This document shows, one piece after another, positions 8,572-18,100 of a DNA stretch of 64,000 nucleotides. The notes beneath the pieces were generated by a model that was given only the letters and a program-made list of their open reading frames with translations, was not told the origin of the DNA and searched no databases. The DNA comes from Terriglobus roseus (GTDB lineage: Bacteria > Acidobacteriota > Terriglobia > Terriglobales > Acidobacteriaceae), in contig NZ_LT629690.1 of NCBI RefSeq assembly GCF_900102185.1, positions 3,968,001 through 4,032,000 on the forward strand, read 5' to 3'. How positions within the stretch are numbered: position 1 is the first letter of the stretch; each line of letters opens with the position of its first letter. Made by a program: the position numbers and the translations under genes.

Positions 8572-10593
8572 CTATGCGCGATGGAAGAAGCTCTCCACGT
8601 CATTGATGTCCTGCGTGAGCTTATAGGGTGGCAAACTGTCGAGGAAGATCTTGCCGTAACTCTGCCTTTGAATGCGGCTGTCGAGCAGCATCAGAACGCC
8701 GCGGTCGCTGGCGCTGCGGATCAATCGTCCAAAGCCCTGCTTCAATGTGATGACTGCTTGCGGAATCTGCAAATCGTGAAATGGTTTGCCGCCTGCAGAT
8801 TCAATCGCCTCCATGCGTGCCTGCATCACAGGATCACTTGGCACCGCGAACGGCAGGCGATCGATGATCACGCAGCTTAGCTGATCGCCCTGCACATCCA
8901 CGCCCTGCCAGAAACTGGATGTGCCAAAGAGAACGGCATTCGGCGTCGAACGGAATTCGTCCAGCAAAGCTTTGCGCGGCGCTTGCCCTTGTAGCAGCAA
9001 AGGGTAAGGCAACTCCACAAGCATGCGCTCATAGAGCGTCTTCATCTGCGCGTAGCTGGTGAACAGACAGAAGGCACGTCCACGACTGAATTCCAATACG
9101 CGGCGCATCTTCTCTGCAGCCTGATTCAGGAAATCCGGGTCACGCGGATCGGGCATGTAAGGCGGCAGATAGAGCAATGCCTGCTTGTTGTATTGGAAAT
9201 GCGATGGAACGGTAAGTTCGCGCGCACCCACTAAGCCCACACGCTTTGCGATGTGTTCAAAGCCACCTTGAACCGTCAGCGTTGCGCTGGTAAGCACGAC
9301 AGAGCTGAAATCCTTGAACAGCGTGGTGTTGAGAATTTCAGACACATCAATGGGCGTTGCCTGCAGATAGGTGTGATACGCCATGGGCTGGCCTGTCTGC
9401 GTGCGTGAGAAGTTCTTCACGCCGCCAGCAGCGCGACGTTCAATCCAGAACACCGTGTTCGGGTCTTCTGTTTCCATCAAAAAGGTCGATGACGTGCGCA
9501 AGTCCGTAACACGGCGCTTCAGACCGTTAACCTCTTCCACGTCCTTCACGCGTTCCAGTTCGTCGCGCAGCTTATCCAAGGAAGTTAGGTAACTTAAATA
9601 AGCATCGCCACGTTCTTCCAGGAACCCGCTGCGATCACGGAATGGCTGCCGGCCAAGCTCAAAGCCGTTCATAGGCAACGATCCAAAGAAGGCACGCGAG
9701 CGTTCGCGCAATCCGTTCGTTGCGCTTTCAATGCTTGAGGATGAGACCTTCTTCGCGCGCAGCATCATCTCCACATCGCGCGCCAACTCTTCGCAACGTT
9801 GCTGCGAGATGGCCACGCCGAAGTAGTCGCTGGCTACCGCCTCCATCTCATGCGCTTCGTCAAAGATCACCGCGGCAGCATCCGGAAGAATTCCCGCGTC
9901 TGGTGCGCCTGCCGCCTGCTGGCGGATATTCAGATCCGCGAAGAACAGGTGGTGATTGACGATGATGATGTCGCTTTCAAGAGCCTTGCGCCGCATCGCC
10001 GTGATGTAACACGGCTCGAAGTTCGGGCAGCTCTGACCAAGGCACGCTTCGCTGCGCGCATCCAGCTTGGAGAACAGTGGAGATGGCTCCGGCAAGCCGA
10101 CAATTTCGGCACGATCACCAGTCTCCGTTTGGCTCTCCCACTCGACGATCTTGCCGAAGTGATCGAGTTCTGTGAACTCGGTAAGCAATGATGACGTCTG
10201 CTGCAGTGCGTAGAGTTTCTGCTTACATACGTAGTTGCCGCGGCCCTTCATGTAACAGACCTTCAGCGGCCCTAGCAGTGACTCAAGAAACGGAATGTCC
10301 TTGAAGAACAACTGTTCTTGCAGATTCTTCGTGCCGGTAGAGATGATGACGCGCTGCCCGCGTTCGCGCGCGAGTCTTAACGCGGGCAGCAGGTATGCCA
10401 GCGTTTTGCCTGTTCCGGTGCCTGCTTCCACAACAAGGTGCCGATGATCCTGCAACGCCGCCTCGACGGCCTTGGCCATCTCATATTGTCCCTTGCGATG
10501 CTCATAGCTCAGCGATGATTGAGCCAGCACGCCGCCCGGCGCGAAGAACTCGTGCAGCGTGGGCAGTTTGTCGGTCATGGCAAATGCAGGCAT
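8572..10593 (-). CDS. DinG/XPD-like ATP-dependent DNA helicase
   Basis: A superfamily 2 helicase of about 673 residues. Walker A is AGTGTGKT (residues 57-64), followed by the Ia segment ISTGTKNLQEQL. Four Cys around the expected iron-sulfur domain (CYMKGRGNYVCKQK and CLGQSCPNFEPC) support a 4Fe-4S cluster as in XPD and YoaA/DinG. The DEAH box is IFDEAHEME; motif VI appears as QGFGRLIRS. It is expected to unwind damaged or structured DNA 5' to 3'. The frame is open 83 codons further upstream, but that part overlaps the divergent peptidase gene and looks non-coding; a start at 10593 or 10578 fits the family. No Shine-Dalgarno is visible. Confidence 0.88.
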   Translation of the reverse strand: MPAFAMTDKLPTLHEFFAPGGVLAQSSLSYEHRKGQYEMAKAVEAALQDHRHLVVEAGTGTGKTLAYLLPALRLARERGQRVIISTGTKNLQEQLFFKDIPFLESLLGPLKVCYMKGRGNYVCKQKLYALQQTSSLLTEFTELDHFGKIVEWESQTETGDRAEIVGLPEPSPLFSKLDARSEACLGQSCPNFEPCYITAMRRKALESDIIIVNHHLFFADLNIRQQAAGAPDAGILPDAAAVIFDEAHEMEAVASDYFGVAISQQRCEELARDVEMMLRAKKVSSSSIESATNGLRERSRAFFGSLPMNGFELGRQPFRDRSGFLEERGDAYLSYLTSLDKLRDELERVKDVEEVNGLKRRVTDLRTSSTFLMETEDPNTVFWIERRAAGGVKNFSRTQTGQPMAYHTYLQATPIDVSEILNTTLFKDFSSVVLTSATLTVQGGFEHIAKRVGLVGARELTVPSHFQYNKQALLYLPPYMPDPRDPDFLNQAAEKMRRVLEFSRGRAFCLFTSYAQMKTLYERMLVELPYPLLLQGQAPRKALLDEFRSTPNAVLFGTSSFWQGVDVQGDQLSCVIIDRLPFAVPSDPVMQARMEAIESAGGKPFHDLQIPQAVITLKQGFGRLIRSASDRGVLMLLDSRIQRQSYGKIFLDSLPPYKLTQDINDVESFFHRA

Positions 10594-10660
10594 AAAGGCG
10601 CAGGAAAGGCGAACATCTTTAAGTGTATCTGCACCGCGTTCCGTCATAGATACTTTGGGG

Positions 10661-11473
10661 ATGCGCCCCTTGGAAGGTAATCGCTGGAGTTGGCCACGCA
10701 TGATCGCATTGCTGTTGGCGCAATTGTGGCTTGCGCATGCAGCAGTTTTCTTTGCGCACGAATACGCGCACTCGTTCATGGCGTGGGCGCTGGGTTGGAA
10801 GTCGAATCCCTTTGCCCTGCATGTGCCACCAATCTCCGCCACAGTGATGGCGATCCAGCTTGGTATCGATCAGAACGTGGACGAAGCCGCAATCCTTGCC
10901 TCAGGACACGGTGTGCAGGCAGCACTGGTAAGTGGTGCTGGCGTACTAGGAAACGCTTTGATCACATTGCCATTAGGGCTTATCGGGTTTGCTTTCGCCC
11001 GCAAGCGGAACGCTGCAGGATGGGCCATGGCAGCGTATTGGGTGGTCGTCGCGAGCGTTGGGAATCTGCTTGACTATATCCCGGTTCGCACTTTTACCGA
11101 TGGCACGGATTTGTTGATGGACACGTTCGCGGTGGAGAGTGGGCTTAACTGGTCGCCCTGGACACTGCTGTTGGTCGCGGGAATTCCCACCCTGCTTGTT
11201 ACCGCATGGTTCTTTTTGAGGATGGAGCCAAAGGCGCTCCGCTGGCTGTTTCCGTATTCGCGTGGACAGCGAGCCGTATGTGCGTTGCTGACTGCCTTTG
11301 TGATCTTTTGCTTCTATGGTGCGGCTGGGTTGAGTGAAGGTGGCCCGGTGTCGCACCGGTTCTCCTTGTTCTCGATCTCCGTGGCATTTCCATTGATGGC
11401 AATTGTGAGCCTGCTCCTGGTGGAACGCCACCACAGCACTGCTACCCTAAAAGATGGAAGCAGGTACGCATAA
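10661..11473 (+). CDS. M50-like site-2-protease-type membrane protein
   Basis: A 270-residue protein with about six hydrophobic segments. HEYAH in the first membrane region fits the HExxH zinc motif, and NLLDYIP about 110 residues later fits the second conserved membrane motif of site-2 proteases, which supplies the third zinc ligand (Asp). This supports an intramembrane metalloprotease, though remote members can be inactive. Start chosen at 10661; 10700 is an alternative. Its TAA stop overlaps the ATG of der by one base, so the two are probably translationally coupled. Divergent from the helicase gene. Confidence 0.7.
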   Translation: MRPLEGNRWSWPRMIALLLAQLWLAHAAVFFAHEYAHSFMAWALGWKSNPFALHVPPISATVMAIQLGIDQNVDEAAILASGHGVQAALVSGAGVLGNALITLPLGLIGFAFARKRNAAGWAMAAYWVVVASVGNLLDYIPVRTFTDGTDLLMDTFAVESGLNWSPWTLLLVAGIPTLLVTAWFFLRMEPKALRWLFPYSRGQRAVCALLTAFVIFCFYGAAGLSEGGPVSHRFSLFSISVAFPLMAIVSLLLVERHHSTATLKDGSRYA

Positions 11474-13341
11474 TGGCACCGGAAAAGAAGCGGCTCGGAA
11501 AAAAGCACAGGACAGCGCAGACGCGTCCGCATAAGGGGGCCACCCCCAAGGGGGCTAAGGCCGGTGCGTCGACGGTGGGTGGTGCCTCGCCCAAGGGGCG
11601 TAAGGGCATTGCTGCCAAGAAGTCTGCCGCGTTCAGCCAGAGCAAGGTGCGTACGCAGTCGCCTACCCGGCAGAAGGGTCGCGCCATTACCGGGGCACAG
11701 ATGGCTCCCGGGGCGCTGCCCAAGGCAGAGCGTGAGCGGCTGGGGATTCCTGAGCCCACGCGGGCGCCCAAGGGTTCGCGTGGCATGGGTTCCAGCGCTG
11801 AGGTGCAGGAGAAGCGGTTGGTGCATCGCGCTGCCCTGAGCGATCCGGAGACGGAGAACGCCTTTGCCAGCACGCTGCCCATGATCGAGGAGGCGCAGCG
11901 TCCGTCGGACGCCATTGCCGCGCCGCTGTTCGCCATCTGCGGACGCCCCAATGTGGGTAAGAGCACCCTGTTCAACCGCCTGACCGGAACGCGCCGCTCC
12001 ATTGTGGGCGACGAACCGGGCATCACGCGTGACCGCATCTACGGCGAGGTGGATTGGGAAGGACGCGTGCTGCGCATTGTGGATACGGGCGGTGTCATTC
12101 CCGACGATGAGGCGCTGATCCCACGGGAGATCTTCCGGCAGGCACAGATAGCGCTGGAAGAGGCTGAGGCCATTGTGCAGGTGGTGGACGGACGCAGCGA
12201 GTTGACGCTGCCGGACATTGACCTGGCGCGCCTGCTGATCCGCAGCGGCAAGCCTGTGTTCCTGGCGGTGAACAAGATGGACACCGCACAAATTGCGCCG
12301 CAGGCTGAGAGCTTCCGCACGTTGGGTTACAAGGATGTGTTCCCGGTGAGCGGCGAACATGGCCTTGGCATGGGCGACCTGATGGACGCAGTTGCCGCCG
12401 CGCTGCCGCAGACCGAGCCGGAAGAGGCAGAGGAGCTGGAAGAGGTCTGGGAGGATGAGGCCACAGACGAAGAGGCTCCGCGTGAGCGCAAGCTGCGCTC
12501 CCATGGCGAGCATGTCTCCAAGGAGACGAGCATTGCCATCATTGGCCGTCCGAACGTGGGCAAGTCCACACTCCTGAATGCGCTTACCGGATCAGGACGC
12601 GCTATTGTGTCGCCGATTGCGGGAACTACGCGCGATGCTGTGGACGAGACGGTGGAACGTAATGGACACAGCTTCCGGTTTGTGGACACTGCTGGTATTC
12701 GCCGTAAGGGCAAGACCACGCTAATGGCAGAGAAGCTGTCGGTCATCATGGCGCGCAAGCACCTGGAAGCCGCGGACGTGGCGCTGCTGGTGATTGATGC
12801 CACGGAAGGTGTCACCGGACTGGATGCCAACATTGGTGGCTATGCGCATGAGAGCGGCCGCAGCGTGGTGATCGTGGTGAACAAGTGGGACGCTGTGACC
12901 ACCAACCGCGAAGATGGACAGGCTCCTGCGGATCAGAAGGTCTACACCGAACAGGTTCGCCATGCTTTGAAGTATCTGGATTACGCTCCGCTGATCTTCA
13001 TCAGTGCGCGTGATGGCATCAACGTGGACGAGGTGTTCAAGAAGGTGCAGCTTGTGGCGCGAGAACGTCGTAAGCGTATTTCGACCGGCCAGATGAACAA
13101 GTTCCTGGATCACGTGGAGTTCGAGAAGGCAGGCGTTCCGTACAACAAGCGTCTTCGCATCTACTACATGACGCAGGCTGCAGTTGCGCCGCCGACGTTC
13201 ATCCTGTTCACAGATCGCGATGTGAAGCTGCACTTCAGTTATGAACGCTTCCTGGAGAACCAGATTCGCGCGCAGTGGCGCTTTATCGGGTCGCCGATCT
13301 GGTTCAAGGTGCGAGCGAGGAATAAGAAGAGCGAGAAGTAA
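11473..13341 (+). CDS. der: Ribosome-assembly GTPase Der (EngA) with long basic N-terminal extension
   Basis: A 622-residue tandem GTPase. The first G domain carries GRPNVGKS at residues 157-164, the second GRPNVGKS at 358-365, separated by an acidic linker (about 315-340, Glu-rich). Both have DxxG (VDTGGV, VDTAGI) and NKxD (NKMD, NKWD) motifs, and a KH-like domain closes the protein. Der acts in assembly of the large ribosomal subunit. Family members are usually about 440-490 residues; this one has about 150 extra residues at the front, rich in Lys, Arg, Gly and Pro, without sign of a fold. The ATG overlaps the upstream stop (TAATG). A start just before the first G domain cannot be excluded. 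Confidence 0.95.
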   Translation: MAPEKKRLGKKHRTAQTRPHKGATPKGAKAGASTVGGASPKGRKGIAAKKSAAFSQSKVRTQSPTRQKGRAITGAQMAPGALPKAERERLGIPEPTRAPKGSRGMGSSAEVQEKRLVHRAALSDPETENAFASTLPMIEEAQRPSDAIAAPLFAICGRPNVGKSTLFNRLTGTRRSIVGDEPGITRDRIYGEVDWEGRVLRIVDTGGVIPDDEALIPREIFRQAQIALEEAEAIVQVVDGRSELTLPDIDLARLLIRSGKPVFLAVNKMDTAQIAPQAESFRTLGYKDVFPVSGEHGLGMGDLMDAVAAALPQTEPEEAEELEEVWEDEATDEEAPRERKLRSHGEHVSKETSIAIIGRPNVGKSTLLNALTGSGRAIVSPIAGTTRDAVDETVERNGHSFRFVDTAGIRRKGKTTLMAEKLSVIMARKHLEAADVALLVIDATEGVTGLDANIGGYAHESGRSVVIVVNKWDAVTTNREDGQAPADQKVYTEQVRHALKYLDYAPLIFISARDGINVDEVFKKVQLVARERRKRISTGQMNKFLDHVEFEKAGVPYNKRLRIYYMTQAAVAPPTFILFTDRDVKLHFSYERFLENQIRAQWRFIGSPIWFKVRARNKKSEK

Positions 13342-13372
13342 GTGCTGCGCACCGTTCTCGACGCCTTCGGCG
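13342..13372. repeat. Stop-codon-linked hairpin repeat, copy 2
   Basis: GTGCTGCGCACCGTTCT followed by the palindrome ACGCCTTCGGCGT, starting at the base after the der stop codon. It matches copy 1 at 54 in sequence and in position relative to a stop codon and a terminator. Confidence 0.6.
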
Positions 13373-13374
13373 TG

Positions 13375-13401
13375 AAAAGCCAGCAGTTTTGCTGGCTTTT
13401 T
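13375..13401 (+). terminator. Rho-independent terminator of der
   Basis: AAAAGCCAGCA and TGCTGGCTTTT form an 11-base-pair stem with a GTTT loop and a run of five T. Confidence 0.85.
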
Positions 13402-13447
13402 GCTTTTGCGAAGACTGATTGAGGGGTACCCCCTCCCCCCTGTTTTT

Positions 13448-13542
13448 CTAAAATCTTCTTTCTAGTGGGGTTACGGTTTCGGTGTCGCTAAAATCGTCTG
13501 TCTATTGGGGTTAGGGGCAAAATCGCCTTTCTAAAGGAGTTA
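13448..13542. repeat. Three imperfect copies of a 26-base unit
   Basis: Copies at 13448-13473 (CTAAAATCTTCTTTCTAGTG...), 13488-13513 (CTAAAATCGTCTGTCTATTG...) and 13517-13542 (GCAAAATCGCCTTTCTAAAG...), each ending in GGGGTTA or GGAGTTA. Spacing is 40 then 29 bases. Unequal spacing and divergence speak against CRISPR; no such array is suggested. Confidence 0.7.
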
Positions 13543-13656
13543 GGGCCGCGCCAAGCGCGACCCTTTTCTCTCTGGTTCTATTTTAGTGATTTGGCGGAAA
13601 TGCCATGCCAACTCTATTTCTTTTGGTTTGTTGGGGTTAAACGGTTCAGGGGCTTG

Positions 13657-13693
13657 ACAGGCACTTCGTGCCGTTCTCGACGCCTTCGGCGTA
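13657..13693. repeat. Hairpin repeat, copy 3
   Basis: GGCACTTCGTGCC followed by GTTCTCGACGCCTTCGGCGT. The second part is identical to copy 2 at 13353-13372; the first hairpin has the same shape with different arms. This copy is not next to a stop codon. Confidence 0.55.
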
Positions 13694-13730
13694 ATCGTTT
13701 ATTTGCCTTCCTGAGGCGTTCTAGTGCGGG

Positions 13731-13790
13731 GAAGGAATGCAGGTCCTTCAGCTCCGCTTCGCTTCGTTCAGGATGACGGTCTTCGACCGG
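13731..13790. repeat. Dispersed repeat of the HPERSEAE type
   Basis: The minus strand contains a GTCATCCTGAACGAAGCG-like core followed by GGAGCTGAAGGACCTGC. Translated, it reads HPERSEAELKDLH, a peptide I know as a common false gene call in acidobacterial and other genomes. It is a DNA repeat, not a protein. Confidence 0.6.
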
Positions 13791-13857
13791 GGTTGGGTCA
13801 AACTCGCTGAAAATGCATCCATATTGGTGACGTTCTATTCTGGACGTGGAGGTGCGC

Positions 13858-14817
13858 ATGGCGCACGATCACTCGCACGCACATCACCATCATGTACACG
13901 GACCCACCAGCGGCAAGCGGCTGTGGGTTTCGTTGGCCGTGACGTTGGCGTTTTGCGCGGGTGAGGCGATTGCCGGATGGGTGTCACATTCCCTGGCGCT
14001 ACTCTCTGATGCCGGCCATAACGTGAGCGATGCCGTGGCGCTGGGGCTGGCCGCGTATGCCGTGGTGGCCATCAAGCGGCCTGCTGCCGGACGGCACACG
14101 TATGGTCATATTCGCGTCTCCACGCTGACCGCTTTGTTTAACAGCAGCACGCTGGTTTTGATTGCCCTTTGGATTGCCATTGAGGCAGTGGGGCGTTTTC
14201 GGAATCCGGAGCCGATTGAGGGCAACCTGATGATCTGGGTTGCCGCTATCTCGGTTTTGATGAACACGGTGATTGCCGTGGCGCTGGCGGGTGATGCAAA
14301 GCATAGCCTGAATTCACGCGCAGCATTCATCCATATGGCGGGCGATGCGTTGAGCGCGGCTGCTGTGGTGATTGCAGGCATCGTGGTGCGCTATACGGGA
14401 TGGCTGTATGCCGATCCGATTGTGTCGCTGATGATTGCCGTGTTCATTTTCTGGAGCGCGATTGGCATTGTGCGCGAGGCGAGCGATGTGTTGATGGAGA
14501 AGGCTCCACCACATCTTGATCCGGAGACACTGGCTGCGCGTATTGGCGAGATTGAACCTGTTTGCAGCGTGCATGATGTGCATGTTTGGACGGTGGGTGA
14601 AGGTCGCAATCTGCTGAGCTGCCATGTGGCACTGCCTGCGAACCATACGCTGCTGGAGACGACGGCGATTGTGAGTCGCATTGAGAAGATGCTGCATGAT
14701 GACTTCGGCATTGAGCATGCGACGATTCAGCCGGAAGAAGATGGGCTGTGTCGCATGGCACACGCAGCGACTGTGTTCTGCAGTATGGAAGCACATTCGC
14801 ATTCCCATGTGCATTGA
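13858..14817 (+). CDS. Cation diffusion facilitator, zinc-type exporter
   Basis: A 319-residue inner-membrane protein with His-rich ends (MAHDHSHAHHHHVHG and HSHSHVH) and six predicted membrane segments. The metal-site motifs are HNVSD in the second segment and HMAGD in the fifth; HxxxD in both places is the pattern of Zn(II)-selective members (ZitB/CzcD/ZnT group). A C-terminal cytoplasmic domain (about 215-300) follows. It should export zinc using the proton gradient. The start is the ATG at 13858 because a perfect GGAGGT lies five bases before it; the upstream GTG at 13846 would fall inside that site. Confidence 0.92.
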   Translation: MAHDHSHAHHHHVHGPTSGKRLWVSLAVTLAFCAGEAIAGWVSHSLALLSDAGHNVSDAVALGLAAYAVVAIKRPAAGRHTYGHIRVSTLTALFNSSTLVLIALWIAIEAVGRFRNPEPIEGNLMIWVAAISVLMNTVIAVALAGDAKHSLNSRAAFIHMAGDALSAAAVVIAGIVVRYTGWLYADPIVSLMIAVFIFWSAIGIVREASDVLMEKAPPHLDPETLAARIGEIEPVCSVHDVHVWTVGEGRNLLSCHVALPANHTLLETTAIVSRIEKMLHDDFGIEHATIQPEEDGLCRMAHAATVFCSMEAHSHSHVH

Positions 14818-14841
14818 TCTGTCAGTCTTTCGAATACCCTC

Positions 14842-14878
14842 AGCCCATGCCCTTTGCGCGCATGGGCTTGTTGTTTTT
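14842..14878 (+). terminator. Rho-independent terminator of the CDF gene
   Basis: AGCCCATGC and GCATGGGCT form a perfect 9-base-pair stem, followed by TGTTGTTTTT. Confidence 0.85.
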
Positions 14879-15160
14879 GACCCTATGAAAGCTCGCGGGA
14901 GCGCATTGGCGGTACGGGTTCATGTCGTGTGGCGGCGCTGGGAATTCACGTGCCGTTTAAATATGGGCGCATTTGACGTGACATGCTGAAAAACGACAGC
15001 GACAGTCGCAGCGATGCCGTAATTTGGCGTTCACATTTCCCTTGTCCGAACCATTGCGGGGCGGTGACACTGCAACTCCGTTGATGTCTCTTCACCTTCC
15101 TTTCTGAGTGGTTGGGAAGGTGTCCCCCTTATCTGCATTGCTTTCTGTGAGGCCTTTACC
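14879..15160. other. Gene-free leader and promoter region of the secreted nuclease
   Basis: No open frame with a ribosome site is seen. A perfect 8-base-pair hairpin, CACCTTCC (15093-15100) with GGAAGGTG (15115-15122), lies about 40 bases before the start codon, so it would be in the transcript leader. No convincing promoter hexamers were found. Confidence 0.5.
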
Positions 15161-18100
15161 TTGAAAACAACTTTTGGATCGAAGCGACTGCTTTCTGCGC
15201 TGCTTTGTGCCCTCTGCGCGTTGCTGCTGAATGCTGCAGCGTTCGCTGTGCCGACTCCCGGTCACCTGGTGATCGCGCAAATATATGGTGGAGGCAGCAA
15301 TAGCAGCGCTGCCTATGCGCATGATTACGTCATGCTCTACAACCCAACGGGTGCGGCGATCAGCCTGTCGGGCTATTCGCTTCAATACGCAAGCGTTTCG
15401 GGAACAAGTTGGACAACTGAAGTATTGCCTGCGGACAGCGTGCAGCCGGGTCATTACTACCTGATCGGTTTGTATTCCAACTCTCAGCAGAGCGGCACCG
15501 ATGTTGGCGCTGCGCTGCCCACACCGGACTTTCAGGCCACTTCTGCAACGTATCTTTCCGGTGGCACGGAGCATACCCAGAACTACGGCATCAACATGTC
15601 TGCGCAGTATGGCAAGGTGTTGCTGTCGAACTCAGCCACCATCACTCCAGCAGGTACGAGCTGCCCTGTGGGGCTAGCTAACACAGTTGATTTCGTTGGC
15701 TTTGGTTCTGCTAATTGCTACGAGGGCTCGGCGCCTGCAGGGAATTCCGGCTATACGAACTCCACTGCCGTGGCGCGCAAAGATCCGTCGATCGACTCTG
15801 ACGACAATGCCGCGGACTTTCAGCAGATTTCCGCGACGCCGCATAACAGCAGCTATGTTCCTTCGACAGCAGTAGACACACCGATCTCAACCATCCAGGC
15901 GAACCGTTCCACGTACGTGGGCAACAGCGTTATGTTTACCGGCGTAATCACCGTGGTGACAAATACCGGTTATTACATGCAGACGGCTTCGTCGACACCC
16001 GGTTCTACAGGCGATGAAGGTATCTACGTTTTCAGCGGGACCGGCAAGAACCCTGCAACTGCTGTGGTTGGCAACAATGTGACCGTTACCGGTTCATTGG
16101 CGTTGTATCCGGCCGCTACGACAAGCCACATGCCTTCGCTGGAAGTCACTGGCGCGACGCTGACAGTGAACAGCACGGGCAATACGTTGCCGACGCCGAT
16201 CACGATCACGGCGCCTACGCCGACTGGCGACATCTATCAGCTTCGTCAGTACGAGAGCATGTTGGTAAGCCTGCCTTCAATGACCGCGGCGGGCCCCACG
16301 GATGCCTCGTTGGTGGAAAACACGGAGACAACGACTTCTACAGGCCAGTTCTACGTTGCGGGCTCGAGCATTCCGCGTCCGTTCCGCGAGCCGGGCATGG
16401 ACTTCCGCGATTTTCCGTCAGCCACTTGCCCCAGCTTTGCAAATTGCCCTGCTGCAACCAATCCGACGACGGCAGCGGGTGCGGTTCGTCCCGCAAACCT
16501 GACACTGTATGACGACAACCCGGAGCGCTTGATTATTGAGAGTTCGCTGGGTGGGGGCACGGCGATTGATGTCGCGGCGGGTACGGTTATCACCGGCGCA
16601 ACGGGTGTGGTGGATTACACCTACTCCACTGATTACCCCTATGGCGATCCGCCACGCATCATTCTGATGGCTACAAACCATCCGACGGTGTCGACCGCTG
16701 GTGCTGTGACGGTGAAGGCTTTGGCGCTGCCGACTGCAAACCAGTTCACGGTTGCGGCGTTCAATGTGGAGCGGTTCTACGATACCAACGCCGCGAACAA
16801 CCTCTACTACCTGCCGCAAACTGGCAAGACGGCGACAACCTCCGCTGCGACTGTTACTCCCGATGCGTATGCGCGTCGTCTGAAGAAGTTCTCGCTTGCG
16901 GTGCGCACCGTTCTGAATAACCCGGACATCATCTCTGTGGAAGAGGCGGAGAATCTCCAGGTTCTGAAGGACATGGCCGCACAGATCGACGCGGACACGA
17001 CGACTGGCACAAAGCCCGGCTATGTGGCCTATGGCACGGACTCGGTTACGACGTTCACCAATGACGGAACTGGTATCTCCGTTGGCTTCCTGGTGAAGCC
17101 AACGACCGTGAATGTGACGTCGTGGGAGCAGAAGGGTACGGACACCCTGATCCCCGCAGGCACATCCGCGCTGAATGATCGTCCGTCGCAGGTGTTGCAC
17201 GCAACTATCAACCGTGGCACGGGCAACAAGCCTTACCCCATCACTGTGATCTCAAACCATCTGCGTTCGTTGAGCGCGGTGAATACGGCGGCTGTGCAGT
17301 CGAAGAAGGAGCTGCAGGCTGAAATGCTGGCGAACCTGATCCAGGGTTATCAGCAGGCGGGTGAGCATGTCATTGCAGTGGGTGACATGAATGCCTTCGA
17401 GTTCTCCGATGGCTATACGGATACGCTGGGCACGATCACTGGCAACGTTGGCAACGGCGTTGCCGTGATGCCGGGTGTGGCGATTGTAAATCCGGTGGCT
17501 ACGGATCTGATCAACACTCTGCCAGCGAATGCGCGCCAGAGCTACACGGAGTGGGGCAATGCGCAGGTGCTGGATCACGCTGTGGTAACGGCAGACATTG
17601 CGAGCAGCTCGACGCTTGCAGTGGGCCACATTGATGCGGACTTCCCCGTTGTTCTGTACAACGATGCAACGACCCCCGCTGCGATGTCGGATCATGATCC
17701 GCTGCTGGCTTACCTGGCACTGCCTGCTCCTGTTACCACCGCAACGCTGACCGGCAATGGCACGTTTGCTACGGCGATCACGGTCGGTCAGTCATCGGCT
17801 GGTCAACAACTCACGCTGACGAATACGGGTGAGGCTGTTATCAGCATCACTGGCTTTACCATGACGGGCGACTTTGCGCAGAGCAACAACTGCGGATCGT
17901 CGTTGGCGGTGGGTTCGTCGTGCGCGATCAACGTGGTGTTCACTCCGACTGCGGCTGGTGCTCGCACTGGCAGCATCACGCTGAATGGTTCGGCTACGGT
18001 CACACCTGTGACGCTGAGCGGAACCGGACTGGCACCGGCTAACTTCACGATTGGCGATTCGTCGGGTAATACGACGACTTCGATCACTCTGAATGCTGGC

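Larger units (their letters stand above)
13402..13857. other. Repeat-filled intergenic region without a credible gene
   Basis: Between der and the CDF gene. It holds a GGGGTACCCC palindrome (13423-13432), three diverged copies of a 26-base unit, a third hairpin repeat at about 13657-13693 and a copy of the HPERSEAE dispersed repeat at about 13731-13790. Short open frames here are made of repeat sequence and lack ribosome sites. Confidence 0.6.

Noticed and set aside
11314-12513. 399-residue open frame on the minus strand
   Set aside because: Antisense to der and the M50-like gene, with His/Arg/Leu-rich composition and no recognisable motif.
13448-13542. Possible CRISPR array
   Set aside because: Only three diverged units with unequal spacing of 40 and 29 bases and no cas genes.
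13591-13776. 61-residue open frame in the repeat region
   Set aside because: Composed of dispersed repeat sequence, lacks a ribosome site, and no family features.
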